Shown: positions 35,741 to 48,100, numbered from the stretch's first letter. The stretch: DNA of 64,000 nucleotides from Ehretia macrophylla (GCA_037974665.1 CM075768.1:9407501-9471500); one strand, 5' to 3'. Translations and numbers: made by a program. Notes: generated by a model from the sequence alone, not told the origin.

Positions 35741-36990
35741 ATGGCTGGACGTCCGAGAACCCGTGGTAGGCCTCAGGGAGGTGTTGATGATAAAGGGAAT
35801 CAGGAACAGGGCCGGGATCAGAGAATGGATAGGATAGCTGTGGCAATTGACCGTATAACCGAGGTTCTTGCTGGGCAGACAGAGATATTGGCGGGGCAGG
35901 CTGCCTAGGTTCAGAATGTGCAGGCGCAAATGCACAATGTACAGGGTGGTTACCGTGGAGGTAGTCTGTTAAAGGAATTCTTGGGGTACTTTCCACCAAG
36001 GTTTCAGGGTGAGTCTGATGATCGGAAAGCTAAGGCTTGGGTGAGCAAGATTGAGAAAATATTTGACCCACTTGATTACACTGATGATAGGAAGGTTACC
36101 CTTGTTGTGTATCTTCTTGATGATGAGGCAAAGGAATGGTGACGTACAGTAAGGTCAGCTTGGGAAGCTCAGGGTACTCCTTATATATAGGCGAATTTCC
36201 TCCAAGAGTTCCGGGCTAAATATGTCTTGAGGATTGCATGGGACAATGGGAAAAAATTCACTTCTCTGGTTCAGGGTAACTCTATAGTGGCCCAGTACGA
36301 CGCCAACTTTACTAGGTTGTCCCAGTATGCACCAGAGTTTGTGGCGGATCAGGAACGGAAAACTCGGAGGTTCATTAGGGGTTTAATGCTAGAGATTCAG
36401 GATGCGATGGCCTTGATATAGTATGATGAGTTTTCTATAGCCTTTAATGCAGCTTCTAGATTGGAGAAGAGAAAGTGGAAGCAGGCTAATTCTAGTCAGG
36501 CCAGTAAGATGCCGTTTCAGCCTCAGATTCAACAAGTTGTTTATAGGCCTTCAATACAGCAGAGTGTTTACAAGCCACCAGTGCAGCAGGGTTCTTACAG
36601 ACCACAGGGGCAGTAGAGTACTTACAAGACCCAGTTTTAGTAGGGATCCTATCAGGCACAGTTACAACAGAGGCCGATCCAGTCTCAAGGTCAGTATAGG
36701 CCATATGTTGTACGACCTCAGTAGACTGGTACAACTACTTATTCAGCTTTTGCTTTTTTAGGAGGCAGTGTTAGTACTTTGGTACCGCATTGTGCTTATT
36801 GTAAATGTAAGGGCCGTTTGGAGGCTAACTGTCGGATAAAGGTAGGGACATATTTAGGTTGCGATAGAAACCAACACAGGGCGAGAGATTGTCCCAGATG
36901 TCAGAGGTTAGAAGGTCAGCCAGCGGCCCAGGGATATTAGGGTAGACCTACAAACAGTGTACCTCAGTAACAACGGCTTCAGGCTCGAGC
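35741..36990 (+). pseudogene. Element D gag
   Basis: The start ATG at 35741 gives MAGRPRTRGRPQGG; it follows the leader at the place expected from relatives. The gag domain is readable (LLKEFLGYFPPRFQGESDDR, AWVSKIEKIFDPLDY, DDEAKEW, FTRLSQYAPEFVADQE). Then come Q-rich repeats and two zinc knuckles, CAYCKCKGRLEANC (His lost) and CDRNQHRARDC. At least seven in-frame stops occur (e.g. 35908, 36139, 36188, 36418), most at sites where relatives have Gln or Trp. Confidence 0.9.
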
Positions 36991-37420
36991 CTATGCAGTC
37001 GACTTAGAGGAGTTTCCTGAGGCAGCAGCAGTTGTAGAAGGTAACTTTCTTATACTCAATCGACTTGTTAAAGTATTGATTGATTCTGGTGCTACGCATT
37101 CTTTCATTACACCTACTTGTGTGCAACGTGTTAATGTACAACCTGAGAAGTTGCCTTATGTGGTTGAGATTAGTACTCATTTGACTGATAAATATGTGAC
37201 TGGCTTAGTATGTAAAGATTGTAATATACATGTTAAGGGTCAGGATTTTCCTTCGGACCTTACCTTATTTCCTATCCGAGAGTATGATGTTATCTTGGGT
37301 ATGGATTGACTTGCCAAGTATGTTGCTCAAATAAACTGTAGAACAAAGGTGGTACAGTTTTGATTGCCAGAACAGCTAGTGGTCGAGGTAGCGGGAAACT
37401 GAGATGCTAAGACAGGTTTC
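36991..37420 (+). pseudogene. Element D protease
   Basis: After the gag end, the frame from about 37009 reads [20 protein letters not shown] and [14 protein letters not shown] (D-S-G intact), then [17 protein letters not shown] and YDVILGMD, where Trp is a TGA at 37308. It is nearly the same protein as the element A protease. Confidence 0.9.
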
Positions 37421-38260
37421 ATCATCTCATCAGTTAAAGCTATTAAGTTGGTGAGTAAGAGGTGTTCAGGTTATCTAGCTTATTTGATCAACAAGCCATC
37501 TAATAAGCTAAAGCTATAGGAAGTTTCGATAATTCGGGAATATCCCAATGTATTTCACGAGGAGTTGCCAAGACTGCCGCCAGAGAGAAATATTGAGTTT
37601 GTGATTAATTTAATTCCCGGTACTCAAGCTATTTCTAAATCAGCGTACCGGATGGCACTAGTTGAGCTTAAAGAGTTGAAAACTCAGTTGCATGAGTTAT
37701 TAGAGAAGAGTTTCATTCAGCAAAGTTCTTCACCATGGGGAGTACCCATTTTATTTATGAAGAAGAAGGATGGTACCTTGAGATTATGTATTGATTATCG
37801 TGGTTTGAATCAGGAGACCATCAAGAACAAGTATCCTTTGCCAGTGATTGACGAGTTGTTTAATAAACTTCAGGGAGCCAAAGTCTACTCTAAGTTTGAC
37901 TTAAGGCAGAGGTATTATCAGCTTTGGATCCATACGGAGGATGTTGCAAAGTCTGCTTTCACGACTCGGTACGGGTATTACGAATTTGTAGTTATGCCCT
38001 TTGGACTAACTAATGCACCGGCAGCATTCATAGATCTTATGCATTGAGTCTTTCAGCCGTACTTGGACCGATTTGTGTTAATATTCATTGATGATATCTT
38101 AGTATACTCTAAGATTGAATCAGAGCAGGAACAACATTTATGACTTGTCTTATAGAAACTTCAGGAGCATCAATTGTTTGCGAAGTTCAGCAAATGTGAA
38201 TTCTGGTTACAACGAATATCTTTTCTGGGCCACGTGATTACATAGAATGGTATCTCAGTT
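37421..38260 (+). pseudogene. Element D reverse transcriptase
   Basis: The linker and frame 37565-38047 give [57 protein letters not shown] and [11 protein letters not shown]. After a TGA at 38045 the frame continues with [20 protein letters not shown] (F-I-D-D intact) and ends FLGHVIT. There are three or more stops. Confidence 0.92.
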
Positions 38261-39046
38261 GGTTCCCAGAGAATGTTACAGAGGTTTGCAGCTTCCTTGG
38301 TTTGGTGGGTTACTACCGCAGGTTTGTGAAGGACTTTTCTAAGATCGCAGAGCCACTTTCTAAGCTAACTCAGAAACGAACAAGCTTTACGTGGGATGAG
38401 AAGTATGAGAGTGGGTTTCAGGAGTTAAAAAAAAGATTGACTATCGCTCTGGTACTTGTATTGCCAGAGGGAACTGATAATATGGTCATCTACAGTGATG
38501 CATCCAATGAGAGCTTGGGTTACGTACTTATGCAGAATGTTTGAGTTATTGCCTATGCTTCTAAAAAGTTAAAACCGTATGAGGTGAACTATCTGACTCA
38601 TGATCTAGAGTTAGCAGTTATTGTGTTTGCACTGAAAAAATGGCGTCACTATCTATGGGGCAGTAAGTTTGAAATCTTCACTGATCATAAAAGTCTGAAG
38701 TACTTGTTTTCACAGAAGGAGTTGAATATGCAGCAACAGAGATGGATGTAGCTTCTAGGAGATTATAATTGTTCTATCAATTATCTACCCGGGAAGGCAA
38801 ATGTTGTAGCAGATGCTCTTAGCCGTAAGGCAAGTATTGCTTGTTTGGCAGTTAAGAAGTGGGAGGTGCTCGAGGAAGTCAGTTACTGGAAACCTGAGTT
38901 GACTCAGGTTAAAGTGATGTGTTCACATCTACGGATTCAACCTTTATTGTTGTCTCAGATTAGAGAAGTTCAGCAACTTGATGCAAAACTTCAGAAGATC
39001 AAGGATCAAATTATGGATGATCAGTCTGACTTCAAAGTATATAAGG
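38261..39046 (+). pseudogene. Element D RNase H and linker
   Basis: [55 protein letters not shown] and [12 protein letters not shown] follow each other with single stops between. It then continues into the pre-integrase linker ([20 protein letters not shown]) and breaks at the solo LTR target ATGGT. Confidence 0.92.
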
Positions 39047-39475
39047 ATGGTTGATGTGACTGTATTTGCAGCACTCAAACCATTGTATTTAACTACATTT
39101 GCATCTTAACTTTGGAATAAATGCAACACTTATACAATTTCGATGCAATGTAGGATAATAGTGAAAAGTGAAAAATCAGACCCGAAACGATCCAAATTAC
39201 AAGTCAAGAAGTCAAGAATGGAAAACACAAGAACCGGTGGAAGAATGGAGACAATAGAATCAGAATTTGGCCAAAACTAGCGCATAATCAAACTTGGAAC
39301 GCTGAAAATAGTCCGAAAATACCTCGGTCAACGCTCGGTCAAAGTCAAAGACAAACTCAAGTGTTAACCAAGAATTGAAGCCCGTAGAGGAAGAATTTGG
39401 CCAAACGGAGTGCGAAAACGGACTCAGGATGTCGAATAACCTTGGAATAACATTGGTCAACTTTTCAGTCAATGC

Positions 39476-39616
39476 AAGAATAGTAACAGTCAATGCGTGA
39501 ATAGTAATAGTCAATGTGTGAACAGTAAAACTGTGTGCAGAACGTGTGATTAGTAAATGCGTGAATAGTAGTCGCATGAATAATAACTTGTGAATAGTAA
39601 CTACGTGAATAGTAGC
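39476..39616 (+). repeat. Degenerate array of GTGAATAGT motifs upstream of TATA
   Basis: GTGAATAGT occurs four times exactly and several times with one or two changes (GTGAACAGT, GTGATTAGT, ATGAATAAT, AGAATAGT), about every 15-25 bases. The array ends about 10 bases before the TATA box. Its position suggests repeated promoter elements. Confidence 0.75.
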
Positions 39617-39626
39617 CAAGTTTTCC

Positions 39627-39634
39627 TATAAATA
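39627..39634 (+). promoter_or_regulatory. TATA box of the Tat-like LTR
   Basis: TATAAATA in the context CCTATAAATAGCC, with C/T-rich sequence about 20-30 bases downstream where plant transcripts often start. Confidence 0.75.
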
Positions 39635-40585
39635 GCCCCCTCCCCTCTTCATTTTTTCTTACAAAATTTTGAGAGCTTTGGAATATTTTTCCAATATTTT
39701 TAATTTTTTTTCAAGTTATTTTTATAGTTCTTATTTAGGATTTTGCCTAAATAGCTATATACGGAGGAAGTACTGCCTAGTGGCTCTTATTCAAGGGCAT
39801 TCTGCCTGAATAGCTATTGTACAGCAGATATCCTAATGTTCATTTTTGAGTCTTTGCTAAAAAATAGCTCTTATTCGGGGGGGAGGGGGAGGGGGGAAGT
39901 TATGCCCGAATAGCTATTGAATTTCTGTTCAGTTCAGAAATACGCGTTCATCAATACGGGGGAGCCTTTCTTGACTCTTTTTTATTTGTATAAACTCGTA
40001 TTTATTATGTCTAAGTAGAATTCTTATCTAGGGTAGGATATTGTAAATAATGGTCTTTTAATATATGGTCTCGGATTCGGATAATTTAGTTTTAATGCAA
40101 TATATGGCTTGTATTAATTAAGTATTGTCTTTCATACATAATGCTTTTGAGTATATGATATAATTGCTTTATTTTCGTGTCATATATCCATGCTTTAATA
40201 GTGAATCAATAGCTTGACAATCTTAAAGATTCCAAGAGATTATAGGTAATGCTTTTAAGTAGACCATAATTTCTAGATTAGTAAGGAGATGTTGATTACT
40301 TATGTTGAACAGACCTTTTACACTAGGTTTCAAGGACAGATCCATACTATGGTTATACGCTCGTAGATGAAACGACACCTACATCAGAGTTAGTAATCGA
40401 GATTTTAATAGACTAAGATAATTGACTAGGTTAATGCCTGTAGCTTAACCCTTGCATAAGATCAGATAATCTTGAATACTGAGCCTAGATTAATTGCCTC
40501 ATTTACATATTCGACCCCTACATCACTACCCCTCGTATTCATATTTACTTAGTTTAAATTAGTTGTAGTATAATCAAACACCCTG

Positions 40586-40866
40586 TACAAACTGTCATTT
40601 AAGCACTTTAACACTTTCACACACTACTTCACCAACTTGCTAATGCGCTTCCCTATGGTACGATTCCGCACTCATAGCACACTACACTACAAAGATCTGT
40701 GCACTTGCGGGTATTTTAACTTGGTTTAATCTTTGCGAACTGTCACTTAAGTGCTTTAACACTTTCTCATACTACTTCACTAATGCGCTTCCATGTGGTA
40801 CGATTCCGCACTTATAGCACACTACACTGCAAAGATCCGTGCACTTACGGGTTATTAAAACTTGGT
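40586..40866 (+). repeat. Direct repeat, about 135-150 bp x 2, in the Tat-like LTR
   Basis: Copies at about 40586-40722 and 40737-40866 share 'gaactgtcanttaag.gctttaacactttc', 'tatgcgcttcc', 'tggtacgattccgcact.atagcacactacact' and 'aagatc.gtgcactt.cgggt'. They differ by several substitutions and a short deletion. Confidence 0.85.
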
Positions 40867-40911
40867 CATTTTGCACGTAATTATAACGCACCGTTTGAAC
40901 ACATCAATGGT

Positions 40912-42270
40912 ATTCTTTAATTTCGGAACAGGATATGTATTCCCGATGAACCAAGATTGAGGAAAGGTATTTTGGAGGAGGCTCATAATTTTAAGTACAC
41001 CATTTATCCCGGTGGAAACAAGATGTACTGGGATTTGAAACAACATTATTGGTGGAACAACATGAAGAAGGAGGTTGCTTAGTTTGTATCCAGATGTTTG
41101 AATTGTCAGCGGGTGAAAGCAGAGCATTAGCGACCCGCAGGGTTACTTTAGCTATTAGCAATACCAAAGTGGAAATGAGAACATGTTACGATGGACTTTG
41201 TCACTGATTTGCCTAGAACATCGAGAGGTTGTGATGCAGTCTGGGTTATCGTGGACTTTGACGAAGACAACTCATTTTATACCGATGAGGAAGGGAGATG
41301 AAGTTGCAAAGCTGGCAAATCTTTATTTGGATCAAATTGTTAAACTTCACGGGATTCCAGCTAGTATTGTATCTGATCGGGATCCTCGGTTTACTTCTCA
41401 ATTTTGGGAAAAACTTCAGGAAACTTTGGATACTAAGTTGAGTTTCAGCACAGCGTATCATCCACAAACCGACGGTCAGTCAAAGAGAACTATTCAGATT
41501 CTAGAAGATATGCTTAGGGCTTGTGTTTTGGACTTAGGGAAGAACTGGGAGAAACATCTACCGCTAGCCGAGTTTACCTATAACAATAGTTATCAAGAGA
41601 CTATTGGGATGGCACCTTATGTAGCTCTCTACAGCCGTATGTGCCGATCACCTTTGTATTGGGATGAGGTAGGGGAGATGAAGGTTATTGATCCGACTAT
41701 GATGCCAGAGCTTCTAGAGAAGATTGATAATGTCTAGTTAATCAGGCAGAGAATGCTGACAACGCAGAGCAGATACAAGAGTTATGCTGATAAATGCCGT
41801 CGGGATTTGGAGTTGGCAGTCGGGGACCGAGTCTTCTTGAAATTGACTCCTCGTAAGGGTTTTGCTCGTCATGGTAAAGGTGGTAAACTGAGTTCGAGAT
41901 TTGCAAGGTTGTTTGAGATTTTCGGTAGGGTGGGCAAGTTGGTGTATCAGTTGGCTTTACCAGAGAACTTCTTTAATGTTCATAATGTTTTCCATGTGTC
42001 TACTCTAAGGAAGTATTATCCGGATCCTTCTCATATTTTAGAACCAGAGTCGTTACAGCTTCGTGAGAATCTGACTTATAATGAGCGGCCGATTCGTATT
42101 CAAGATCAGATGGAACGGGAGTTGAGGTCAAGAAAGATTCTGATAGTTAAGGTATTGTGGAATCATCACAGGTTGAGGATGCTACTTGGGAGAGAAGATA
42201 TCAGATTCAAAACCAGTACCTACATTTGTTCCGAGCAACAAGTAAGAATTTTGAGAATGAAATTTCTTTA
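40912..42270 (+). pseudogene. Element D integrase with degenerate chromodomain
   Basis: The zinc region (40912-41125) is full of stops. 41183-41737 reads [50 protein letters not shown] and [14 protein letters not shown]. The catalytic Glu of G-Q-S-E-R is Lys. A TAG at 41735 separates 41753-42271 (GKGGKLSSRFARLFEIFGRV, NVFHVSTLRKYYPDPSH, PIRIQDQMERELRSRKIL); a frameshift then spoils the E-D-A-T-W-E chromodomain end. Confidence 0.9.
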
Positions 42271-42282
42271 AGGGAAGGAGAA
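42270..42282 (+). promoter_or_regulatory. Polypurine tract of element D
   Basis: AAGGGAAGGAGAA directly before the 3' LTR start TGTGAATT. Confidence 0.85.
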
Positions 42283-44707
42283 TGTGAATTACGTGCTTTG
42301 ACTTGTTTATATGTTATTTGAATTAAAATATATTAATTATGTGATTATAACTTCTATTACATGATGCGTGAGCATTCATGAAATTTTTATAAAAATCTAC
42401 ACTGAAAATTTTATCGTTGAGTTTTGTGAATAGTGTTTTAATACACGTCCACTAGAATTTTGAAACTGGTCTTTTAAACGTTTGAAAACCTAGTCCTTTG
42501 TTATTAAAAGACTCATGTTCGATAAAAACTGATTCTGAAATGAATTAGGAATTTAAATGGATTTTTCATCTTCTTTCGCAAAAATAAGCATTTTATTTTG
42601 ATTGTATGTATATATATGCTTACATATGCTCACACATGAATTTTGTCTTCAAAAATAGTCTACTAAAAAATAGTATTTAAGTTAGTATATATATATATAT
42701 AAGCATATAGACTTTTTAGTCTATATAAGCAAACTAACAAAAACTAAATTGTTGTCAACTTTGACCAAAGCTTAAATGTTTGACTTTACATTATATAAGC
42801 ATATATACATACATAACTCATAAAAATAGCTCACAACACCACAAATACACACACACAAGGCCAAAACTCCAAGGGGAGAAAAGAGCCATTTTTGCTTAGG
42901 TTTTCAACTAAAATTTTTCATAGAATTTGCAATTCAAGGCCAAATAACTTCATTCAAAACTTGATATTGCTTGTTGGGCATCCATTCTGCACATTTCTAA
43001 CATTTCTTGGCATCAATAGTGAGGGAAAAATATAGTTCATTATTTTAAAGTTGAGTTGAGTTTTCGGTTGATGCATTTGCAGTGGCTATTTTTTCTAAAT
43101 TGATGTTAGATTATTGCTTAGAAGATGACAAGGACCAATTATATGTATTTGTAGCCATTTTGAACGGTAGTAGCTTGTATTTTTATTTTTCGGGTATTTA
43201 AATTGATTGTTTGGCTTATATTTGAATAATTGTTGTTGTAGTAGTTGAAATTGAATGGTAGTTGCTTCTATAGGCTTGTTAATTATTGTTTAGTAATGTT
43301 GTAATGCCAAATTTTCAATTTGAATGCCGTAGGAAAAGTCTGAAAAATCAGCCATGAATGCCTTGCCATTTTTAGCTTGTTGGGCTTGTTTTAGGTGGCT
43401 TTTGGTTGGTTTCCGAGGGGGTTAATGTAGCTGCATGTGCGGTTGAGTAATAGGAAAAAGTTCAGGGATTGTTTGATTAGTAGATTGTAAGATATGAATT
43501 TTAGAAGTTTGTGTAGTCTTTCTTCGAAATGTTAAAATGGTGTCTTTAGTTATTTGGTTGTGTTTGAGTAGTTGTTTCTTGGGTTGTTGTTGAGTAGGTT
43601 CAGGTTTGAATGCATGATGAGATGTGTGTTAAGTTGGGTGGCCTACTTTGTCATCTAACTTAGTTGTCTTAGTTGTTTAGTTAATGTTATGTTGATTGAG
43701 GTGTTTTTAATTGATTGATGAATGTTGTTTTGCTGGAAAACATCCTACTTTGTTGTCTTCTCAGAATATGAAATGTTTATTGTTATTGTTGTGAGTCATG
43801 ATAGTGTGTGTCACCTCTCGGGCAGCGTCGAGCTGTCAGGTTGAAAACGACATGACTATCATGTGCTATCCCCTATCTCGCATGGGCGGAGATGCCGTGG
43901 AGTGTGGGTCTAGGATGGGGTACTTTTGGAATGTATCAATAGGTGGTATAGGTTGATTGAGTTCGTGATGGCATATGGAGCTACATCAACTAGTGTATCA
44001 TTTCTCAATTGAATGGTTAATTGTGTTGTTTTGTTGAATTAATGATTGTTGGTGAAGTTTATTGATTGTTATTATACCTAGGATGATTTCCCAAGTGGTA
44101 AAGAGAAAATGTTTCCAAAACATCTTTTGAACCCTCATTGAGCTTTGTGTCATATAAGCTTACCCTCTTTGCTGACTTTCAGGTGTTACCGAGCCGAAGT
44201 TAAAGTACGTTACGTGCCTCAGGAGACTGAGTACAAGCATTATGTGGATGAGTCCAATGTACAAGAGTCTTGTCCTTGATGTCTTACTGGAGTGCTCTTT
44301 TTGGTTGCCTTGTATTATATAACAAGTTGTATTGTATTTACTTTGAAGTTTGTATTGTATAAAATGATATAAAGATAGTGAAAGTATAATGCTAGCTAGT
44401 TGTCTTACTTTTGGAATATGAATAGGTTGCTAGACTAGCTTTATATCTATTATGCATATGTATGGTAGCTTATTGTTTGTTATTGAAGCGGAGACATATG
44501 ACTTATGGTTGAAATGTTGTATGGTTGTTAAATAAATGGTTTTGGTTGTGTTGAATGTTGATGGAGTTGTTGATGAAGTGTGAAGTTGGTTGTGTGATGT
44601 TATAAAAGATTGGTTTAGAGTCCTATTGTCCATATTACAAACGTTATATTGCCAAAATTCTGATGCATCCTGACTGATTGTAAGTGGGGTCAAGTTGGGG
44701 CGTGACA
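42283..44707 (+). mobile_element. Element D 3' LTR (2425 bp)
   Basis: TGTGAATTACGTGC ... GGGGCGTGACA. Landmarks in order are GTGAATAGT at 42426, TATATAA at 42792, GTGAG donor-like at about 43019, the CTCGGGCAGC block near 43818, the hairpin at 44139-44162 and TTTCAG/GTGTTACC at 44177-44190. Immediately after, gag codons of element B resume on the minus strand. Confidence 0.93.
44139..44182 (+). other. Conserved LTR hairpin plus acceptor-like AG (family D)
   Basis: Arms TGAGCTT (44139-44145) and AAGCTTA (44156-44162) pair with one G-U; the 5' LTR copy pairs perfectly. TTTCAG/GTG follows after 18 nt (AG at 44181-44182). Confidence 0.6.
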
Positions 44708-44932
44708 TCTACTGCCATTGGCACTGTTACCAAAATTGTCATTATTGCTATTGCCAAGATTAGTAGCCTTTCGCTGCTCTTGGTGCTCCAATACCCGCGC
44801 CATACGATCCATTGTCGCAGCCATTCTATCCAAGACATGCTCATTAGAGGTTGGCTGACTCCATTCCCCAAATCCCTGTGCATCATCATACCTCCTAGGT
44901 CTACCTCTAGGCCTAGGAACTCTCTCTACCAT
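44708..44932 (-). pseudogene. Element B gag N-terminus
   Basis: The minus frame starts MVERVPRPRGRPRRYDDAQG (ATG at 44932-44930), continues MAATMDRMARVLEHQEQRK and ends in N/G-rich text at the element D boundary. The basic R-P-R-G-R-P-R start matches other chromovirus gags in the window (M-A-G-R-P-R-T-R-G-R in D). The leader to the primer site (44933-45139) has no gene. Confidence 0.85.
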
Positions 44933-45139
44933 CTTTAGTCGGTAGGCAAAATAGATCATAGGTATATCACATAGAGTGCAATTTCACTCAATGCACAGTG
45001 TCCACGTTAGTCACATATGATACATTTAACACTTGACGCATACTGCACTTTATATGTGCGCACATTCATACAGTGATAGTTTCACATTTAGACCTCTACC
45101 CCACAATTTGGGAATCCTTTCCCAGCACTTACATTCTAT

Positions 45140-45151
45140 GCTCTGATACCA
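45140..45151 (-). promoter_or_regulatory. Primer binding site of element B (tRNA-iMet type)
   Basis: The minus strand reads TGGTATCAGAGC, 8 bases from the 5' LTR end at 45160. Confidence 0.95.
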
Positions 45152-48100
45152 CCTAAAGGTGTCACGTCCCGACCCCAACCCCAATCTAGAAGTCAAGACC
45201 GGATGCAACGTACGAGAAAAAATTGACAAAGTATCCTCTATACTACAATCATTCCAACATCTGTACAAGAAAACACAATACCAACAACAACTGCACAAGA
45301 ATACATTTTCAAAGTCTAATCCAAGCATAGCATACTAGACATAACATTCCTTAACTCAAACCTTATCAAAGCAAGTCTAAGTAAAGGAAAACATGACTAA
45401 TAAGACTTCTAAGTACCATGACACTAGCTAACTTTAGCTTTAGTTACAAGTTCTTCGAAGGATAAAACCATATACAAGACTTGCCAAGTTCAAAATAGAT
45501 TAAATTTACATTTCAATGTGACTTGAAACCATTAACATCCTCATGAAAACATCAAGACAGAACTATAATCTATCACATGCAAAATGGTGCTCCAGTGCAA
45601 AGTAGACTATACAACACGCAAGGCACATCACAATACACATCTTTAGATCATAGCAAAAATACCATCCAACCTTTCAAGCAAGCAAGGAAAAAAACTTCAG
45701 TCTTCTTCTTGAGGGGCCACCACAACCTCACCTAAAATTGTTGAACAAACAAGGTGGACAACCACATGCTCAGTGAGGGGTGGAGTAATATGGGGAGGTT
45801 TTGAAAACCTTTTCGCGAATGCACTTATGTCAATTAATATATAACAACAATAGGTAATCTTAAAATAAGCCACACATGATAATAAGAAGCAATGAATATT
45901 CAATCATGCTCATGAAACTATATAACCACTTTGAAAAGGATACGTTTTCATTGCCACATCCTTTGCTCCAATGCATTCACGGTCTCAACATTCCCCTTAT
46001 ACCGTAGGTGGGTGTACTCCGGATGTACCCCGATAGCCTACGCCCAACACCCCAAGGCCTTCAATGACCAAACGATTGAGAGAACAGGATACGAAGGTTG
46101 TGCAGCCAATCATTAGCAAGCCCGATACCGTCCAATGAAAGCACAACACTACCATGCCTCGCTTAAGGTTGCAACCTTTGCTAACGCTTAATAATCACTT
46201 AGATACACATTCAATAAGCACGTAAAATGAGGGGACAACAAAGTAGGTTGCCCCTTAAGCAATTAAGCAAGTAATAGCATTTCATAATATTTTCATGAAC
46301 ACTAGTACAATCCATTCACATGCTACAACCAATAGAACATCTAACTCATGCATTTTCTCATTTTCAATGGCTAGTAGCTTGCACTTGGAAGTAGCTCAGC
46401 AACAATTCAACATTTAGCTAGTTATCAACCCAAAGATAAGAGCATTTCAATTAGAAATTTATAGCTAAGTGCAAGCTAAGTGTTAACCATGACTTAACTA
46501 GCATATAACACATTGTATTGCATAAAAGGGAAAAAAAGGGAAAAGGGGCTTAGTTGCTGCCCAGGCTGCAGCCGGCAGCAGTCCCATACTGGTGATTGTC
46601 CACCGACGATAGTCAGCCCGGCACTGGGCAGTCGTGAGAGACCCCAGACCCGCATTCATGTGCATTTACCATTTAGTGTCATTTATGTGCATTTATGTGC
46701 CTTTAATTGTTTAAATTGCTACTCTACATTAAATATGCAAACTATGCTTAAATTTAACTTATATAAAATGAATATCATACTATTTTATTTATGTGTATTA
46801 TTTGAATTTATTTTCTTGTATTCAAAGGGTGGTTTTTATTATTTTACAAAAATGAACTCCAAGCAGGAGATAATTTTCAACTATTTTATTAAATTTTTTT
46901 ACTCATACAACTAACTTATTTGGATCATCCTATAACTATGTACATCAAAATTCGCATGCATTACACTTCCGGAGTGTGGTTTATATGATGTTCATTGTAT
47001 AGTAAGAATGATTACTATTCACTAAATTTTCAACTTTTTGTTTCTTTGATTTTGTATTTTTCCCATGATACTTGACATTTATGAGTTATGAAAAAATTAG
47101 ACTTTCATGCATAGCATATCAAGGGTGTGAGATATAAAATGTTTCATGTATCGTATGAATAGTAAACATTTAGAATGCATTTGTAGGTATTTAAGTGGAT
47201 TTTAATTGTTAACGTGCATATTCCTCATTTTACGTGTAAATGCGTGCCTTCACGGGCATTTCTAGAATTTCAGATGTCATAGGAATTAGTTAAACGCAGA
47301 CAAATAAGTAGACAAGTAACTAAATAGTTGAAAACCAACAAAAATGGCAAACTAGTAGAATAGCATTTAGTTGAAGGGCATGATGGTCATTTGGGCCTTT
47401 TGTCTTCCATTATTTACACACATACACATACAAACATACTACAACACACACTCACACACACTAAAAAATTCCTAACACACTAAAACACGCACAAACACAC
47501 ATTCAAACTTCAAGAAGGCAAATCAAGAGGAGAAATTGATGATCCAAGCTGTTTTCTTCAAGATCTTGCTTCTATCTACCTTGCCCAACTTTTATCTAGC
47601 ATCTTCTTTGGATTTCAAAGTGAGGGGTTTTTTCCAACTCAACTATTTTTCCATTCAAGCATGTTATAATCTTGCTATTATGTGTTAGCTAGACTTGATT
47701 TTGATGAACTTATGCTTATAAATTGTATTTAGTTGAGTTTATGCATTATTTGTTCTTAGTTAATTGTAGTAGCTTTTTGGGAATTTAGGTTGATGAACTA
47801 GAGTTAAGATAATTTGTTGAAGCTTAAAAGAGTGAAAAATGGATAGATTAAAGGCTATACAATTAACAAAATATACAAAGAAGATTTATGTAGAAGTTCT
47901 AAAACTGGACAAAAACGAGCTAGTGTATTTCAGAGCCTTTTTGTCATAGCAAACGAACACGAAACTTAACAAAATTTATACAGTAACTAGATTAGGTAGT
48001 TTAGAGAAAATATTAATTTCTAGGGCTAAGGCTAGTTCTAACATTTTGACCCTTCAATTTAGCGAGTTTGGAAACATATCTGGAAAAGTCACTGCACAGG

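Larger units (their letters stand above)
39052..40906 (+). mobile_element. Solo LTR, Tat/Athila-like (1855 bp), TSD ATGGT
   Basis: The ends are TGATGTG and CACATCA, with the perfect duplication ATGGT at 39047-39051 and 40907-40911. Removing it rejoins the integrase sequence ('aaggatggtattct', as in element A). It is not related to families A-E. It has a TATAAATA box at 39627, a GTGAATAGT-rich array before it, and two 'ccctatggtacgattccgcact' repeats near its 3' end, a layout seen next to the GGCGCC primer site in Tat/Athila-type elements. No internal domain is present. The clade call is tentative; the solo-LTR call is firm. Confidence 0.88.
34347..44707 (+). mobile_element. Element D: Tekay-like chromovirus with rearranged 5' LTR
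   Basis: Plus-strand order: 5' LTR remnant (34347-35490), primer site, gag, protease, RT, RNase H, integrase (split by a solo LTR at 39052-40906), polypurine tract, complete 3' LTR (42283-44707). It sits in the gag of element B. No target duplication can be found because the left boundary was deleted and inverted. Numerous stops, mostly TAG and TGA at CAG or TGG positions, break all domains. Confidence 0.9.

Noticed and set aside
46513-46914. 133-residue frame with hydrophobic segments
   Set aside because: It crosses the junction of the B LTR and the E LTR, so it cannot be an evolved gene.
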